A stretch of 40,570 bases of DNA from Roseomonas sp. CECT 9278 (lineage in GTDB: Bacteria > Pseudomonadota > Alphaproteobacteria > Acetobacterales > Acetobacteraceae): NCBI RefSeq assembly GCF_918698155.1, contig NZ_CAKKLX010000042.1:1-40570 (forward strand), in the 5' to 3' direction. A model generated the notes under the pieces. The model saw only the letters and a program-made list of their open reading frames with translations. It was not told where the DNA came from and did not search any database. How positions within the stretch are numbered: position 1 is the first letter of the stretch; every line of letters starts with the position of its first letter. Shown in pieces: positions 20,516-29,092 of this stretch. A program made the translations under genes and the position numbers.

Positions 20516-21759
20516 GCGCGCCATCCTTCGGTTGGCAGGTGGTGTGGGCGGCCTTCACGGTCGCGGTCTTCGCCTGGGGCGTCGGATTCTATGGGCCGGC
20601 GGTTTTCCTGCACATCCTGCATGAGGGGCGCGGATGGCCGCTGTCGACGGTCTCGGCGGCGATCACCTGCCATTTCCTGCTCTCGGCGGCACTGGTGGCA
20701 CGGCTGCCGGGGATCCACCGGCGCTTCGGACTCGTCGCCGCCACGCGCATGGGTGGCGTTCTGGCCGGAGCGGGCGTGGTCGCCTGGGCGCTCGCGCCCG
20801 CACCGTGGCTGCTGTTCCCGGCGGCGCTGGTGAGCGGCGCCGGATGGGCGCTGACCAGTGGCGCGGCCATCAATGCCATGGTCGCACCGTGGTTCGAGGC
20901 GAAGCGCCCCGCCGCGCTGGCGATGGCCTTCAACGGCGCGAGCGTCGGCGGCGTGGTCTTCGCGCCGCTGTGGGCGGTGCTGATCGCCGAGGCAGGATTT
21001 CCGCTCGCCGCGCTGCTGGTCGGCAGCGCGATGGCGGCGGCGCTGTGGTGGATCGCCGGCGCCTGGCTCGGGCGCACGCCGGCCATGCTCGGCCTGCGCC
21101 CGGACGGTGTCGCGGCGGCCGCGATGCCGGGCGGGCCGGTTGTGGTGGCCGAGCGCGCGGCGCTGGCGGCGGGAAGCGGCGTCTGGCGGGATCGTCGCTT
21201 CGTGACCCTGTCCCTCGCCTTTTCCCTGGGCCTGTTCGCGCAGATCGGGCTGATCGCCCATCTTTTCTCGCTGATGGTCCCGGCGCTGGGTCCGGCTGGT
21301 GCCGGCGCGGCGGTGAGCCTTACCACCCTTGCCGCGGTCGCCGGACGCAGCCTGCTGGGATGGCTGCTGCCGGCCGGCGCGGATCGGCGGGTGGCGGCCG
21401 CCGGCAATTTCGCGGTGCAGATCGCCGGCTGCCTGCTGCTCCTGCTGGCATCGGGCAGCCTGGTTCCGCTCCTTCTGCTCGGCTGTGTCCTGTTCGGCCT
21501 GGGCGTGGGGAACATGATCTCGATCCCGCCGCTGATTGCCCAGACCGAATTCGGCCGTGCCGACGCGATGCGGGTGGTGGCGCTGGTGACCGCCGTGAAC
21601 CAGGCCGTCTTCGCCTTCGCGCCGGGCTTCCTCGGGGTGGTTCGCGAGGCGGCCGGGTGGGATGGGGCGCCGATCGCGCTGGCCGCTTGCGTGCAATGCG
21701 CGGCGATTCTCGCCGTGCTCGCGGGGTATTCGCCGCAGCGTCCGGGCGGCAGAGGTTGA
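20512..21759 (+). CDS. MFS transporter
   Basis: 415 aa with about 12 hydrophobic helices and a central polar loop near residues 195-225. The region VFAWGVGFYGPAVFLH..GWPLSTVSAAIT is typical of monocarboxylate/oxalate-formate-like MFS permeases, and the cytoplasmic loop motif EAKRPAALAMAFNGASVGGV follows helix 4. The substrate is unknown. The ATG at 20512 overlaps the GNAT stop; an in-frame GTG at 20494 would add six residues inside the GNAT gene and is less likely. Confidence 0.85.
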   Translation: MSAPSFGWQVVWAAFTVAVFAWGVGFYGPAVFLHILHEGRGWPLSTVSAAITCHFLLSAALVARLPGIHRRFGLVAATRMGGVLAGAGVVAWALAPAPWLLFPAALVSGAGWALTSGAAINAMVAPWFEAKRPAALAMAFNGASVGGVVFAPLWAVLIAEAGFPLAALLVGSAMAAALWWIAGAWLGRTPAMLGLRPDGVAAAAMPGGPVVVAERAALAAGSGVWRDRRFVTLSLAFSLGLFAQIGLIAHLFSLMVPALGPAGAGAAVSLTTLAAVAGRSLLGWLLPAGADRRVAAAGNFAVQIAGCLLLLLASGSLVPLLLLGCVLFGLGVGNMISIPPLIAQTEFGRADAMRVVALVTAVNQAVFAFAPGFLGVVREAAGWDGAPIALAACVQCAAILAVLAGYSPQRPGGRG

Positions 21760-21790
21760 CCCGAGGTGCCAGGACGGCGAGGAACGCGCC

Positions 21791-23602
21791 ATGGCTCCGC
21801 CCCCCCTGCTGCTGCTCACCGACATCCGCCACGGATTCGGCAGCACGCGGCTACTCGAACGCGCTGGGCTGTCGGTCTCCGCCGGCGAGCGCCTCGCGCT
21901 GGTCGGGCGCAACGGGTCGGGCAAGTCCACGCTGCTGAAGGTCGCGGCCGGGCTGATCGAGCCCGAGGGCGGCACGCGCTTCGTCCAGCCCGGTGCCACC
22001 ATGCGCTACCTGGAGCAGGAGCCCGACCTGTCGGCCTTCCCGACCGTGATGGCCTATGTCGAGGCCGGGCTCGGCCCGTCCGATGAGACCTATCGCGCGC
22101 GGTATTTGCTGGGCGAGCTCGGCATGACCGGCGAGGAAATCCCCGCCGCGCTGTCGGGTGGCGAGACGCGCCGCGCCGCGCTGGCGCGGGCACTCGCCCC
22201 CCAGCCCGACATCCTGCTGCTGGATGAACCGACCAACCACCTGGATCTGCCGGCGATCGAGTGGCTCGAATCGGAACTCGCGTCGCTGAACTGCGCGCTG
22301 GTGCTGATCAGCCACGACCGGAGATTCCTCGAACGCCTGTCGCGCGCGATGGTCTGGCTGGACCGCGGCACCACGCGGCGGGTCGAGCAGGGCTTCGCCC
22401 ATTTCGAAGCCTGGCGCGACCAGGTGCTGGAGGAGGAGGAGCGCGACGCCCACAAGCTCGCCCGCCAGATCGTGCGCGAGGAGCACTGGCTGCGCTACGG
22501 CGTCACCGCCCGGCGCAAGCGCAATGTCCGGCGGCTGGAGAACCTGCACACGCTGCGCGCCAAGCACCGCGAACGGGTCGGCGCGCAGGGGCGCGTCAAC
22601 ATGTCGGCGGCCGAGGCGTCCGGGTCCGGCAACCTGGTGGTGGCCGCCGATGGCATCGGGAAATCCTATGGCGAGCGCACCATCATCCGCGATGTCACCA
22701 CCCGCATCATGCGCGGCGACCGCGTCGGCATCGTCGGCCCCAACGGCGCGGGCAAGACCACGCTGCTGAACATGCTGATCGGCGTGCTGCCACCCGACAC
22801 CGGGGAGGTGCGCCTGGGCACCGCGATCGAGATGGTGGGCCTCGACCAGAAGCGCGCCAGCCTCGATGCCTCCATCACCTTGTCGGCGGCGCTGACGGAA
22901 GGGCGTGGCGACCAGGTGCATGTGAATGGCCAGCCGCGCCACGTGATCGGCTACATGAAGGACTTCCTGTTCACCGCCGACCAGGCGCGCACGCCGCTCA
23001 GTGCGCTGTCGGGCGGCGAGCGCGGGCGGCTGATGCTGGCGCGCGCCTTCGCCCGCCCGTCCAACCTGCTGGTGCTGGACGAACCGACCAACGACCTGGA
23101 TCTGGAAACCCTCGACCTGCTGCAGGAACTGGTCGCGGAGTATGCGGGCACGGTGCTGCTGGTCAGCCACGACCGCGACTTCCTGGACCGCACCGTCACC
23201 AGCGTGATCGCCTGGGAGGGCGAGGGCCGCTGGCAGCACTATGCCGGCGGCTATTCCGACATGGTGGCGCAGCGCGGCCACGGCGTGCGCGCGCGCGCCG
23301 CCGAGGCGAAGCTGGTCGCCGCCAGGGCCGATGCGCCCACCCGCGCCGCACCGACGCCCGCCCGGCGCCGCGGCCTGACCGCCAAGGACCAGCACGAGCT
23401 CAAGACCCTGCCCGCGCGCATGGAGGCGTTGTCGGCCGAGATGGCGGCGCTGGAGCGCAAGACCGCCGAGAGCGGCTTCTACACGCGCGACCCGTCCGGC
23501 TTCGCCGCGGCGACGCAGGCGCTGGCCAAGGCCCAGGCGGCGCTGGCGGCGGCCGAGGAACGCTGGCTGGAACTGGAGATGCTGCGCGAGGAGGCGGGCT
23601 GA
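21791..23602 (+). CDS. uup: ABC-F ATPase, Uup type
   Basis: 603 aa with two ABC domains and no membrane segment. Domain 1: Walker A GRNGSGKST (39-47), signature LSGGETRR, Walker B ILLLDEPTNHLD. The linker arm is charged (EEEERDAHKLARQIVREEHW). Domain 2: GPNGAGKTT, LSGGERGR, LLVLDEPTNDLD. A C-terminal coiled coil (ARMEALSAEMAALERK; LAKAQAALAAAEERWLELE) and the stretch VHVNGQPRHVIGYMKDFLF point to Uup rather than EttA or YheS. ABC-F proteins act on ribosomes; Uup also affects precise transposon excision in E. coli. A GAGGA ribosome site precedes the ATG. The symbol is given by subfamily resemblance. Confidence 0.9.
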   Translation: MAPPPLLLLTDIRHGFGSTRLLERAGLSVSAGERLALVGRNGSGKSTLLKVAAGLIEPEGGTRFVQPGATMRYLEQEPDLSAFPTVMAYVEAGLGPSDETYRARYLLGELGMTGEEIPAALSGGETRRAALARALAPQPDILLLDEPTNHLDLPAIEWLESELASLNCALVLISHDRRFLERLSRAMVWLDRGTTRRVEQGFAHFEAWRDQVLEEEERDAHKLARQIVREEHWLRYGVTARRKRNVRRLENLHTLRAKHRERVGAQGRVNMSAAEASGSGNLVVAADGIGKSYGERTIIRDVTTRIMRGDRVGIVGPNGAGKTTLLNMLIGVLPPDTGEVRLGTAIEMVGLDQKRASLDASITLSAALTEGRGDQVHVNGQPRHVIGYMKDFLFTADQARTPLSALSGGERGRLMLARAFARPSNLLVLDEPTNDLDLETLDLLQELVAEYAGTVLLVSHDRDFLDRTVTSVIAWEGEGRWQHYAGGYSDMVAQRGHGVRARAAEAKLVAARADAPTRAAPTPARRRGLTAKDQHELKTLPARMEALSAEMAALERKTAESGFYTRDPSGFAAATQALAKAQAALAAAEERWLELEMLREEAG

Positions 23603-23636
23603 CCGCGCCGGGGCCTGCGGCGCGGCCGGCGCGCCG

Positions 23637-24161
23637 TCAGATTGCCTCGGCCAGCAGCGCCTCCAGGTCCAGCCGCCGCGTCACCATCGCGAGCCTCCCC
23701 GTGGCGTCGCGCGGCCATGCGGCCGGGTCGCGGTCGCGATACAGCTCGACGCCATTGCCATCGGGGTCGCGCAGGTAGATCGCCTCCGACACGCCGTGGT
23801 CCGAGGCACCTTCGAGCGGCCAGCCGGCCTCCAGCAGACGCTGCAGCGCGGCCGCCAGCGCCGGGCGGTCGGGATAGACCAGGGCGACATGGAACAGCCC
23901 TGTCGTGCCCGGCGGCGGCCAGGCGCCGTCCTTGCTCTGCCAGGTGTTGAGCGCGATGTGGTGGTGGTAGCCGCCGGCCGACAGGAACACCGCCTGGTCG
24001 CCGATGCGCTGCTGTTCCTCGAGCCCGATCACGTCGCGCCAGAACGCCAGCGCGCGATTGAGATTCGCCACCTTCAGGTGGACATGGCCGATCCGCGCGC
24101 CGGGGTGGATGGCGCGGGCGGCGGGGGGCTGGGCGAGGGCGGCCGGGGTGGTGTCGGGCAT
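23637..24161 (-). CDS. VOC family (glyoxalase/catechol dioxygenase-like) protein
   Basis: 174 aa. GARIGHVHLKVANLNRALAF, then GYHHHIALNTW, FHVALVYPDRPAL and LRDPDGNGVELYRDRDPAAW form a paired beta-alpha-beta VOC fold. Plausible metal ligands are His28, His91 and Glu139. It resembles the CatE/YwbC type of ring-cleavage dioxygenase or glyoxalase, but the substrate is unknown. The start at 24161 gives MPDTTPAALAQPP with AAGGA upstream. It is convergent with the ABC-F gene; a GC hairpin (CCGCGCC/GGCGCGG, 23603-23625) lies in the 34-nt gap. Confidence 0.85.
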   Translation of the reverse strand: MPDTTPAALAQPPAARAIHPGARIGHVHLKVANLNRALAFWRDVIGLEEQQRIGDQAVFLSAGGYHHHIALNTWQSKDGAWPPPGTTGLFHVALVYPDRPALAAALQRLLEAGWPLEGASDHGVSEAIYLRDPDGNGVELYRDRDPAAWPRDATGRLAMVTRRLDLEALLAEAI

Positions 24162-24344
24162 GGCGTCGGTATCCTTGCGTCCCGCCGCATATGCGCCCTG
24201 GGGACCGGCGCGCGCCAATCCTGATCGCGCATCATCGCCATGGGCGCCGGCTATGGCGCCGCGCGGCCCGTGCGGGACCGCCGGCCTTGCCGGGCCGGTG
24301 CCGCGCTGCGGGGCGCAGCGACAGGCGCGGCCGCACGCGGTCGG

Positions 24345-25070
24345 TCAGGGCGCGAAGGTCTCGCGCAGCACATGGGCCAGCGCCACCGCGTCGCGCAGCC
24401 GCTGGCCGGTGGCCGCGCCGCCGACCACGACCGGCAGCACCACCCGCAGGCGGTCCAGGCTGCGGAACGGCACGCCGCCCTGCACCAGCCGGAAGCCGCG
24501 CACCGTGCCCTCCAGCAAGGCCCCCGGCGGTGGGGTCGGGCAGGCATAGCCCAGCACGCGCCGCGCCGGATGCGCGAAGGGCGCCGACCCGGGCACCGAG
24601 GTCCAGACCGGGAAGACCGGCGCCGCGAAGCCCGCGGGCAGGTCGGGGAAGCGCGCCTCGGCGCCGCCGCGCGCGAAGCCGCCCGCCGCCGGCGCGAAGC
24701 CCAGCGCGACGAGGCGGTCGGCCAGCCCCGCGGCATCGTCGAGCAGCCACAGCCGCAATTCGTCCAGCTGCATGATCTCGGGCGCGGTGCCCAGGATGTT
24801 CACGTCATAGCCCCAGGCATCGTTGGCGAGGCCGGCGAGCGCATCCTCCCGCGCCGCGGCGTCGTGCAGCAGGCGCGTCACCACCACGACCATGCGGTCG
24901 GGCCCGCCGGCATAGGCCTGGGCTTCCGCGGGCGTGGGCGCATGCAGGTCGCGGCGCAGGCGGGGCGGGCAGATGGTGTCGCGGTCGATGAAGCCGGCGC
25001 CGCGCAGCAGGCGGCGGGCAAGGGCGAAGGCCTCCGCCGCCTGGCGAGTCCCCGGGGGCGGGTCTGTCAT
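24345..25070 (-). CDS. Uncharacterised protein, 241 aa
   Basis: Not recognised. From MTDPPPGTRQAAEAF the protein has an alpha-helical start, then GFIDRDTICPPRLRRDLHAP, a strand-rich part (RMVVVVTRLLHD), and LANDAWGYDVNILGTAPEIM with LDELRLWLLDDAAGLADRL. A proline/glycine-rich second half ends ATGQRLRDAVALAHVLRETFAP. No signal peptide or clear transmembrane segment. Two further ATGs at 25082 and 25079 are in frame. No ribosome site is convincing, so the start is uncertain. The minus frame was preferred because it gives a balanced composition, while the plus-strand frame over it is dominated by Arg, Gly and Ala. Confidence 0.55.
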   Translation of the reverse strand: MTDPPPGTRQAAEAFALARRLLRGAGFIDRDTICPPRLRRDLHAPTPAEAQAYAGGPDRMVVVVTRLLHDAAAREDALAGLANDAWGYDVNILGTAPEIMQLDELRLWLLDDAAGLADRLVALGFAPAAGGFARGGAEARFPDLPAGFAAPVFPVWTSVPGSAPFAHPARRVLGYACPTPPPGALLEGTVRGFRLVQGGVPFRSLDRLRVVLPVVVGGAATGQRLRDAVALAHVLRETFAP

Positions 25071-25419
25071 GGCAGGCATCATGCCGGTGGGCAGGCCTTC
25101 CTGCCCTGAAATCTTTCCTTCGCGCCCGCGACGGAGGCTGCGACACCGGCAGGCGGATCGGGCGGGGGTGATGGCGACCTTGGGAACAGCGTGGCAGCCA
25201 TGCGGACAGGCCCGCGCGGACGCGGCGCCGTGCGGTGCGGCGGTGCCAGGTGGCCCGCGCGGCGCTGCCGATGCCACGGCGCGCCGCCGCGCGCGGCATG
25301 GCGCCGGGGCATCCGGGTGTCACGCGCATCGTCACCCGTTCCGGCCGGTCGGGCGGCGCGGGATCGTCGCCTGGCCCTGACCAGCCACCGGCCACAGCAT
25401 CGCAAGGGAACTGCCTGTC
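25071..25419. other. Gene-free divergent region
   Basis: A 349-nt gap between the minus-strand 241-aa gene and the plus-strand membrane protein gene. It should hold promoters for both, but I see no convincing sigma-70 site. One inverted repeat is present: GGGCAGG/CCTGCCC with loop CCTT (25089-25106), about 20 nt upstream of the minus-strand gene, which could be an operator. No credible small gene was found. Confidence 0.5.
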
Positions 25420-25941
25420 GTGATCATCGCCATCATCCGTGCCTCGCTGATCGTGAAGCTTGCCCTGGTCGGCCTGGCGGTCGGCGCCGGCTTCGTCGGC
25501 TATGCCGCGATCTCCGCCCCGCCGCAGCGCGCCGCGCTGCAGACGCTGGAGGCGACCCTCGCCACCGCCGCGCGCGAGACGCGCACCAGCCGGCGCAGCG
25601 GTTCCTCGACCAGCCAGTACCGCCTGACGCTGCGCCCGGGGCCGGCGGGGCAGGCCGAGATCGTGCTCACCATCCCGGCCCTGGAAGCCGCCGAATCCGA
25701 GATCCGCGGCGCCGTCGGCAAGACCGTCCGCGCCGAATTCGCCGGCGCCGACGATGTCTATGTGCTGGCCGTCGGCGGGCGGGAGATCGTGCGCTACGAC
25801 TCGACCGCCGAGCGCCGGCGCCTCGCCTATCGGCAATACGAGGTGGACGGCGTCGCCATCCTGGGCGGCAGCCTGGTGGCGCTGCTGGTCGGCGGCGTGC
25901 TGGGCTGGCGGCGGCTGCGGCGCAGCGGCGCGACGGCCTGA
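25420..25941 (+). CDS. Uncharacterised bitopic membrane protein, 173 aa
   Basis: Two hydrophobic helices flank a soluble domain: residues about 8-32 (IVKLALVGLAVGAGFVGYAA) and about 145-165 (GVAILGGSLVALLVGGVLGW). The middle domain (40-140) is strand-rich, with YRLTLRPGPAGQAEIVLTIP and VYVLAVGGREIVRYDSTAERR. It probably faces the periplasm, with both termini cytoplasmic. GTG start, with AAGGGA 10 nt upstream. Family not recognised. The next gene begins 16 nt after the stop, so the two may be cotranscribed. Confidence 0.6.
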   Translation: MIIAIIRASLIVKLALVGLAVGAGFVGYAAISAPPQRAALQTLEATLATAARETRTSRRSGSSTSQYRLTLRPGPAGQAEIVLTIPALEAAESEIRGAVGKTVRAEFAGADDVYVLAVGGREIVRYDSTAERRRLAYRQYEVDGVAILGGSLVALLVGGVLGWRRLRRSGATA

Positions 25942-25957
25942 GCGCGGCGCCGCCGGC

Positions 25958-26350
25958 ATGACGGAGGTGTTCAGCCCGGCCCGGCGCTGGCCCCATGGCT
26001 CGGCGCAGCGGCTCTCGGCGCGGCTCGACCGCGCCGCGCTGGCTGGCCGGCTCGCGGCGCTGCTGCGCGACCACGGCGCGCCGATCGGCTACACGCTGTT
26101 CGGGGACGACTTCCTGCTGTGCGCGCCCGCGCTGCCGGGGGTCGCGGGGGACCCGGACATCGCGCTGGTGCTGGGCGATGCCGACCACGGGCTGTTCGTG
26201 GTGGCGCAGCGCGAACGCGGCGCGCTGTCCTTCGTGTCGGTGCACGAGGCGATCCACGATGCGGCGGCGGACCTGCTGTCGCGCGCGGCGCCGGGGCTGG
26301 CGAATGCGCGCGGGCGGCTCGGGCCGGTGATCGGGGCCTGCCTGGGCTGA
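25958..26350 (+). CDS. Uncharacterised protein, 130 aa
   Basis: A small soluble protein, not recognised. It has an amphipathic helix (RLDRAALAGRLAALLRDHG), a strand-rich centre (PIGYTLFGDDFLLCAPALPG, DIALVLGDADHGLFVVAQRE) and a helical end (VHEAIHDAAADLLSRAAPGL). No signal or membrane segment. No clear ribosome site precedes the ATG, so it may depend on coupling to the membrane protein gene 16 nt upstream. Confidence 0.5.
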   Translation: MTEVFSPARRWPHGSAQRLSARLDRAALAGRLAALLRDHGAPIGYTLFGDDFLLCAPALPGVAGDPDIALVLGDADHGLFVVAQRERGALSFVSVHEAIHDAAADLLSRAAPGLANARGRLGPVIGACLG

Positions 26351-26413
26351 AGGCCCGGCCGCGCGAAGCCTCCCCGGCTTGCCCCGGCGGCGCGGTGGCG
26401 CGATGACGCAGCC

Positions 26414-28027
26414 ATGACATCGCAGACGACGGATGTGCTGGTGCTGGGCTCGGGCGCGGCAGGGCTGGTCGCGGCGCTGACCGCGGCGCGGCAGGGCCTG
26501 CGCGTGACGGTGCTGGAGAAGACCGACCGGCTGGGCGGCACCAGCGCCATGTCGGGCGCCGGCACCTGGATCCCGGCGAACCACCATGCGGAGGCCGCCG
26601 GGATCGCCGACAGCCGGGCCGAGGCGCTGGACTACATCCGCGCCGCCGCGCCGGAGGGCTGGGCGGCCGAGGAAGACCCGCTGTGGCAGGCCTTCGTGCA
26701 GGCGGCGCCCGACATGCTGCGCTTCGTGGAATCCAGCACGCCGCTGCGCTTCGCCCTGACGCCGGAGCCCGACCCGCTGCGCGGCCTGCCGGGGCACAAG
26801 GCGGTCGGGCGGATGCTCAGCCCCCGCGCGTTGAGCCGCTGGCGGGCCGGGCGATTCGCCTTCCGCATCCGGCGGTCCACCATCCCGGAGATCTTCACCT
26901 ACCACGAGGCAGTGACCACCGACCTGTACCACAAGCCCTACCGCACGGCGTTGTCGCTGTGGCCGCGGCTGCTGTGGCGCTACCTGGCCAATGCGCGGGG
27001 CAAGGGCACGGCGCTGGTGACCGGGCTGCTGCGCGGCTGCCTCGATGCCGGGGTGGAGGTGGTGCTGTCGGCCCGGGCGGTGGAACTGACGCAGGATGCG
27101 GCGGGGTGCGTGACCGGCGCGGTGGTGGAACGCGCCGGCGGGCGGCAGGTCTGGCAGGCGACCCGCGGCGTGGTGCTGGCGACCGGCGGCTTCGAATGGG
27201 ATGCCGGGCTGCTGGCGAGGCATTTTCCCGGGCCGGTCGACTACCTCGGCAGCCCGGCCGCGCATGAGGGCGACGGCCAGCGCATGGCGCAGGCTGCCGG
27301 CGCGGCGCTGGCGCGCATGGACCAGGCGACCATCGCGCCCTCGGTGCCGGTGGCCTATGGCGGGCACCTGCTGGCCCAGCCGGTGCCATTCCACACCGAG
27401 CCCAACGCCATGCTGGTCAACCGGCATGGCGTGCGCTTCGTCAACGAGCTCATCTTCAACATCGGCGAGGCGCTGGATGCGCGCGACCCGGCGACCGGTG
27501 ATCCGGTTCACCTGCCGTGCTGGCTGATCGCCGATTCGGTGCTGCTCGACAGGCTGCCGCCGGCGCGCTGGGCGGCGAAGGCGGATCCGCGCTGGCTGCG
27601 CCAGGCCGGCGACATCGCCACCCTGGCCGGGCTGATCGGCCTGCCGCCCGCCGTGCTGGAGGCCAGCGTGGCGCGCTTCAACGCCGCGGCGCGCGATGGC
27701 GCCGACACCGAATTCGGCCGCCCGGCGCGCCCCGATCCCGCCGCCGCCGGCGACAAGCGCCGCCGCGCGGGCATCGAGCCGATCGCCCGCCCGCCCTTCC
27801 TGGCGATGCCGCTCAGCCGGTCGATCCTCGGCACCAAGGGTGGCGCGCGGACCAACGAACATGCCGAGGTGCTGCGCCCGGATGGCAGCGTGATCGCCGG
27901 GCTGTTCGCCGCCGGGCTGGCCATGGCGAACCCGATCGGGTCGCGCAACGTGGGCACCGGCACGACGATCGGGCCCTGCATGGCCTGGGGCTACATCGCG
28001 GGGATGCGGCTGGCGCGGCGGAACTGA
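26414..28027 (+). CDS. FAD-dependent oxidoreductase, 3-ketosteroid delta-1-dehydrogenase/flavocytochrome c type
   Basis: 537 aa, FAD_binding_2 family. The N-terminal dinucleotide motif is VLGSGAAGLVAALTAARQG, followed by VLEKTDRLGGTSAMSGAGTW. The central ATGGFEWD and the C-terminal GTKGGARTNEHAEVLRPDG and RNVGTGTTIGPCMAWGYIA are also present. The layout and the C-terminus match 3-ketosteroid dehydrogenases and related fumarate-reductase-like flavoproteins. The substrate is not known and no steroid-degradation genes lie nearby. It ends 3 nt from the end of the convergent Bug gene. No haem-binding or signal sequence is present, so it is probably cytoplasmic. Confidence 0.85.
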   Translation: MTSQTTDVLVLGSGAAGLVAALTAARQGLRVTVLEKTDRLGGTSAMSGAGTWIPANHHAEAAGIADSRAEALDYIRAAAPEGWAAEEDPLWQAFVQAAPDMLRFVESSTPLRFALTPEPDPLRGLPGHKAVGRMLSPRALSRWRAGRFAFRIRRSTIPEIFTYHEAVTTDLYHKPYRTALSLWPRLLWRYLANARGKGTALVTGLLRGCLDAGVEVVLSARAVELTQDAAGCVTGAVVERAGGRQVWQATRGVVLATGGFEWDAGLLARHFPGPVDYLGSPAAHEGDGQRMAQAAGAALARMDQATIAPSVPVAYGGHLLAQPVPFHTEPNAMLVNRHGVRFVNELIFNIGEALDARDPATGDPVHLPCWLIADSVLLDRLPPARWAAKADPRWLRQAGDIATLAGLIGLPPAVLEASVARFNAAARDGADTEFGRPARPDPAAAGDKRRRAGIEPIARPPFLAMPLSRSILGTKGGARTNEHAEVLRPDGSVIAGLFAAGLAMANPIGSRNVGTGTTIGPCMAWGYIAGMRLARRN

Positions 28028-28030
28028 AGA

Positions 28031-28993
28031 TCAGGCCGGGCGGAAGCCGCTGGCGCGCACCATCGCGGCCCAGCGGGCGGAGTCCTCGCGCTGCGCCGCG
28101 GCGACCGTGTCGGGCCCGGCGCCGGAGGGCTCGAAGCCCATGGCGGCGATGCGCGCGCCGAGGCCGCCGGGTCCGATCGCCTCGGCCACCGCGGCGGCGA
28201 GGCGCGCCACCACCGCATCCGGCGTGCCGGCCGGCGCATAGAGCGCGAACCAGCCCGGCGCCACCACGTCGATGCCCTGTTCGCGCAGCGTCGGGATGTC
28301 GCGCGTCGCCGCGCTGCGCGCCGCCTCGGTGCTGGCGATCAGGCGCACGCGCCCGGCCGCCGCGTGGTCGCGGAATTCGGCGACCGAGGCGACGAACATC
28401 GCCAGCCGCCCCGATTGCAGGTCGGGGATCGCCGCCGGCGTGCCGCGATAGGCGACATGTTCCAGCGGCACGCCGCCGAGGCGCCCGATCTCGAGCCCGG
28501 CGAAATGCGCGCCCGTGCCGATGCCGGGCGACCCGAAGGATCGCCGCGCGGGGTTGTCGCGATACCAGGCGAGCAGGCCGGCCACGTCGCGCGCCGGATT
28601 GTCAGGCCCGATCGCGACCACCTGGCCGAAGCGCATGAGCTGCGCCACGGGGCGGAAATCGGCGACCGGGTCGTAGCCGATCGCCGGGTCGGTATGGGGC
28701 TGGAGCACCATCTGCGCCGCCGCGGCCAGCAGCAGCGTCGCACCATCCGGGGCGGCGGCGCGCACCGCCTGCGCGCCGATGCGGCCGCCGGCGCCGGTGC
28801 GGTTCTCGACGATCGCGGGCCGGCCGAGGGTCGTGGCAAGCCGTTCGGCGAGCAGCCGCGCCACGGCATCCGCCGCACCCCCGGCGGCGAAGGGGAACAC
28901 GATGCGCAGCGGCGCCGTGTCGCCGCGGGCAAGGCCGGGATGGGCGACGGGCAGGGCGGCGAGGGCGGCGATCAGGCTGCGGCGGCTTGGCAT
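28031..28993 (-). CDS. Bug-family substrate-binding protein (2)
   Basis: 320 aa. Signal peptide MPSRRSLIAALAALPVAHPG with an arginine pair. Then PLRIVFPFAAGGAADAVAR, AIVENRTGAGGRIGAQAV, HVAYRGTPAAIPDLQSGR, DIPTLREQGIDVVAPGWF and YAPAGTPDAVVARLA are standard for the family. It is divergent from a LysR gene with 99 nt between, which often means that the regulator controls the receptor. It is convergent with the flavoprotein gene. No TctA or TctB gene is in the window. Ligand unknown. Confidence 0.9.
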   Translation of the reverse strand: MPSRRSLIAALAALPVAHPGLARGDTAPLRIVFPFAAGGAADAVARLLAERLATTLGRPAIVENRTGAGGRIGAQAVRAAAPDGATLLLAAAAQMVLQPHTDPAIGYDPVADFRPVAQLMRFGQVVAIGPDNPARDVAGLLAWYRDNPARRSFGSPGIGTGAHFAGLEIGRLGGVPLEHVAYRGTPAAIPDLQSGRLAMFVASVAEFRDHAAAGRVRLIASTEAARSAATRDIPTLREQGIDVVAPGWFALYAPAGTPDAVVARLAAAVAEAIGPGGLGARIAAMGFEPSGAGPDTVAAAQREDSARWAAMVRASGFRPA

Positions 28994-29041
28994 GGGCGTG
29001 GCCCCTTTTGCGTGACGGGCGGATCATGCGGGCTTGCGGTT

Positions 29042-29059
29042 GAAACTAGAATTCGTTTC
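29042..29059. promoter_or_regulatory. Candidate operator between Bug (2) and lysR
   Basis: GAAAC and GTTTC flank 8 nt in an 18-bp element (GAAACTAGAATTCGTTTC). It lies in the only AT-rich part of the 99-nt divergent region, 33 nt before the lysR start. LysR proteins often bind inverted repeats in such divergent promoters. No footprint or comparative data are available here. Confidence 0.4.
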
Positions 29060-29092
29060 TTGTTGGGGAGATCAAACCGGAGGGAATAGGTC

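Noticed and set aside
24240..25109. Plus-strand frame over the 241-aa minus-strand gene
   Set aside because: Composition is Arg/Gly/Ala/Gln-rich without hydrophobic periodicity. The minus-strand frame looks more like a protein, though neither is proven.
25667..27862. 731-codon minus-strand frame opposite the flavoprotein and its neighbours
   Set aside because: Shadow frame; the plus-strand flavoprotein has full FAD motifs.
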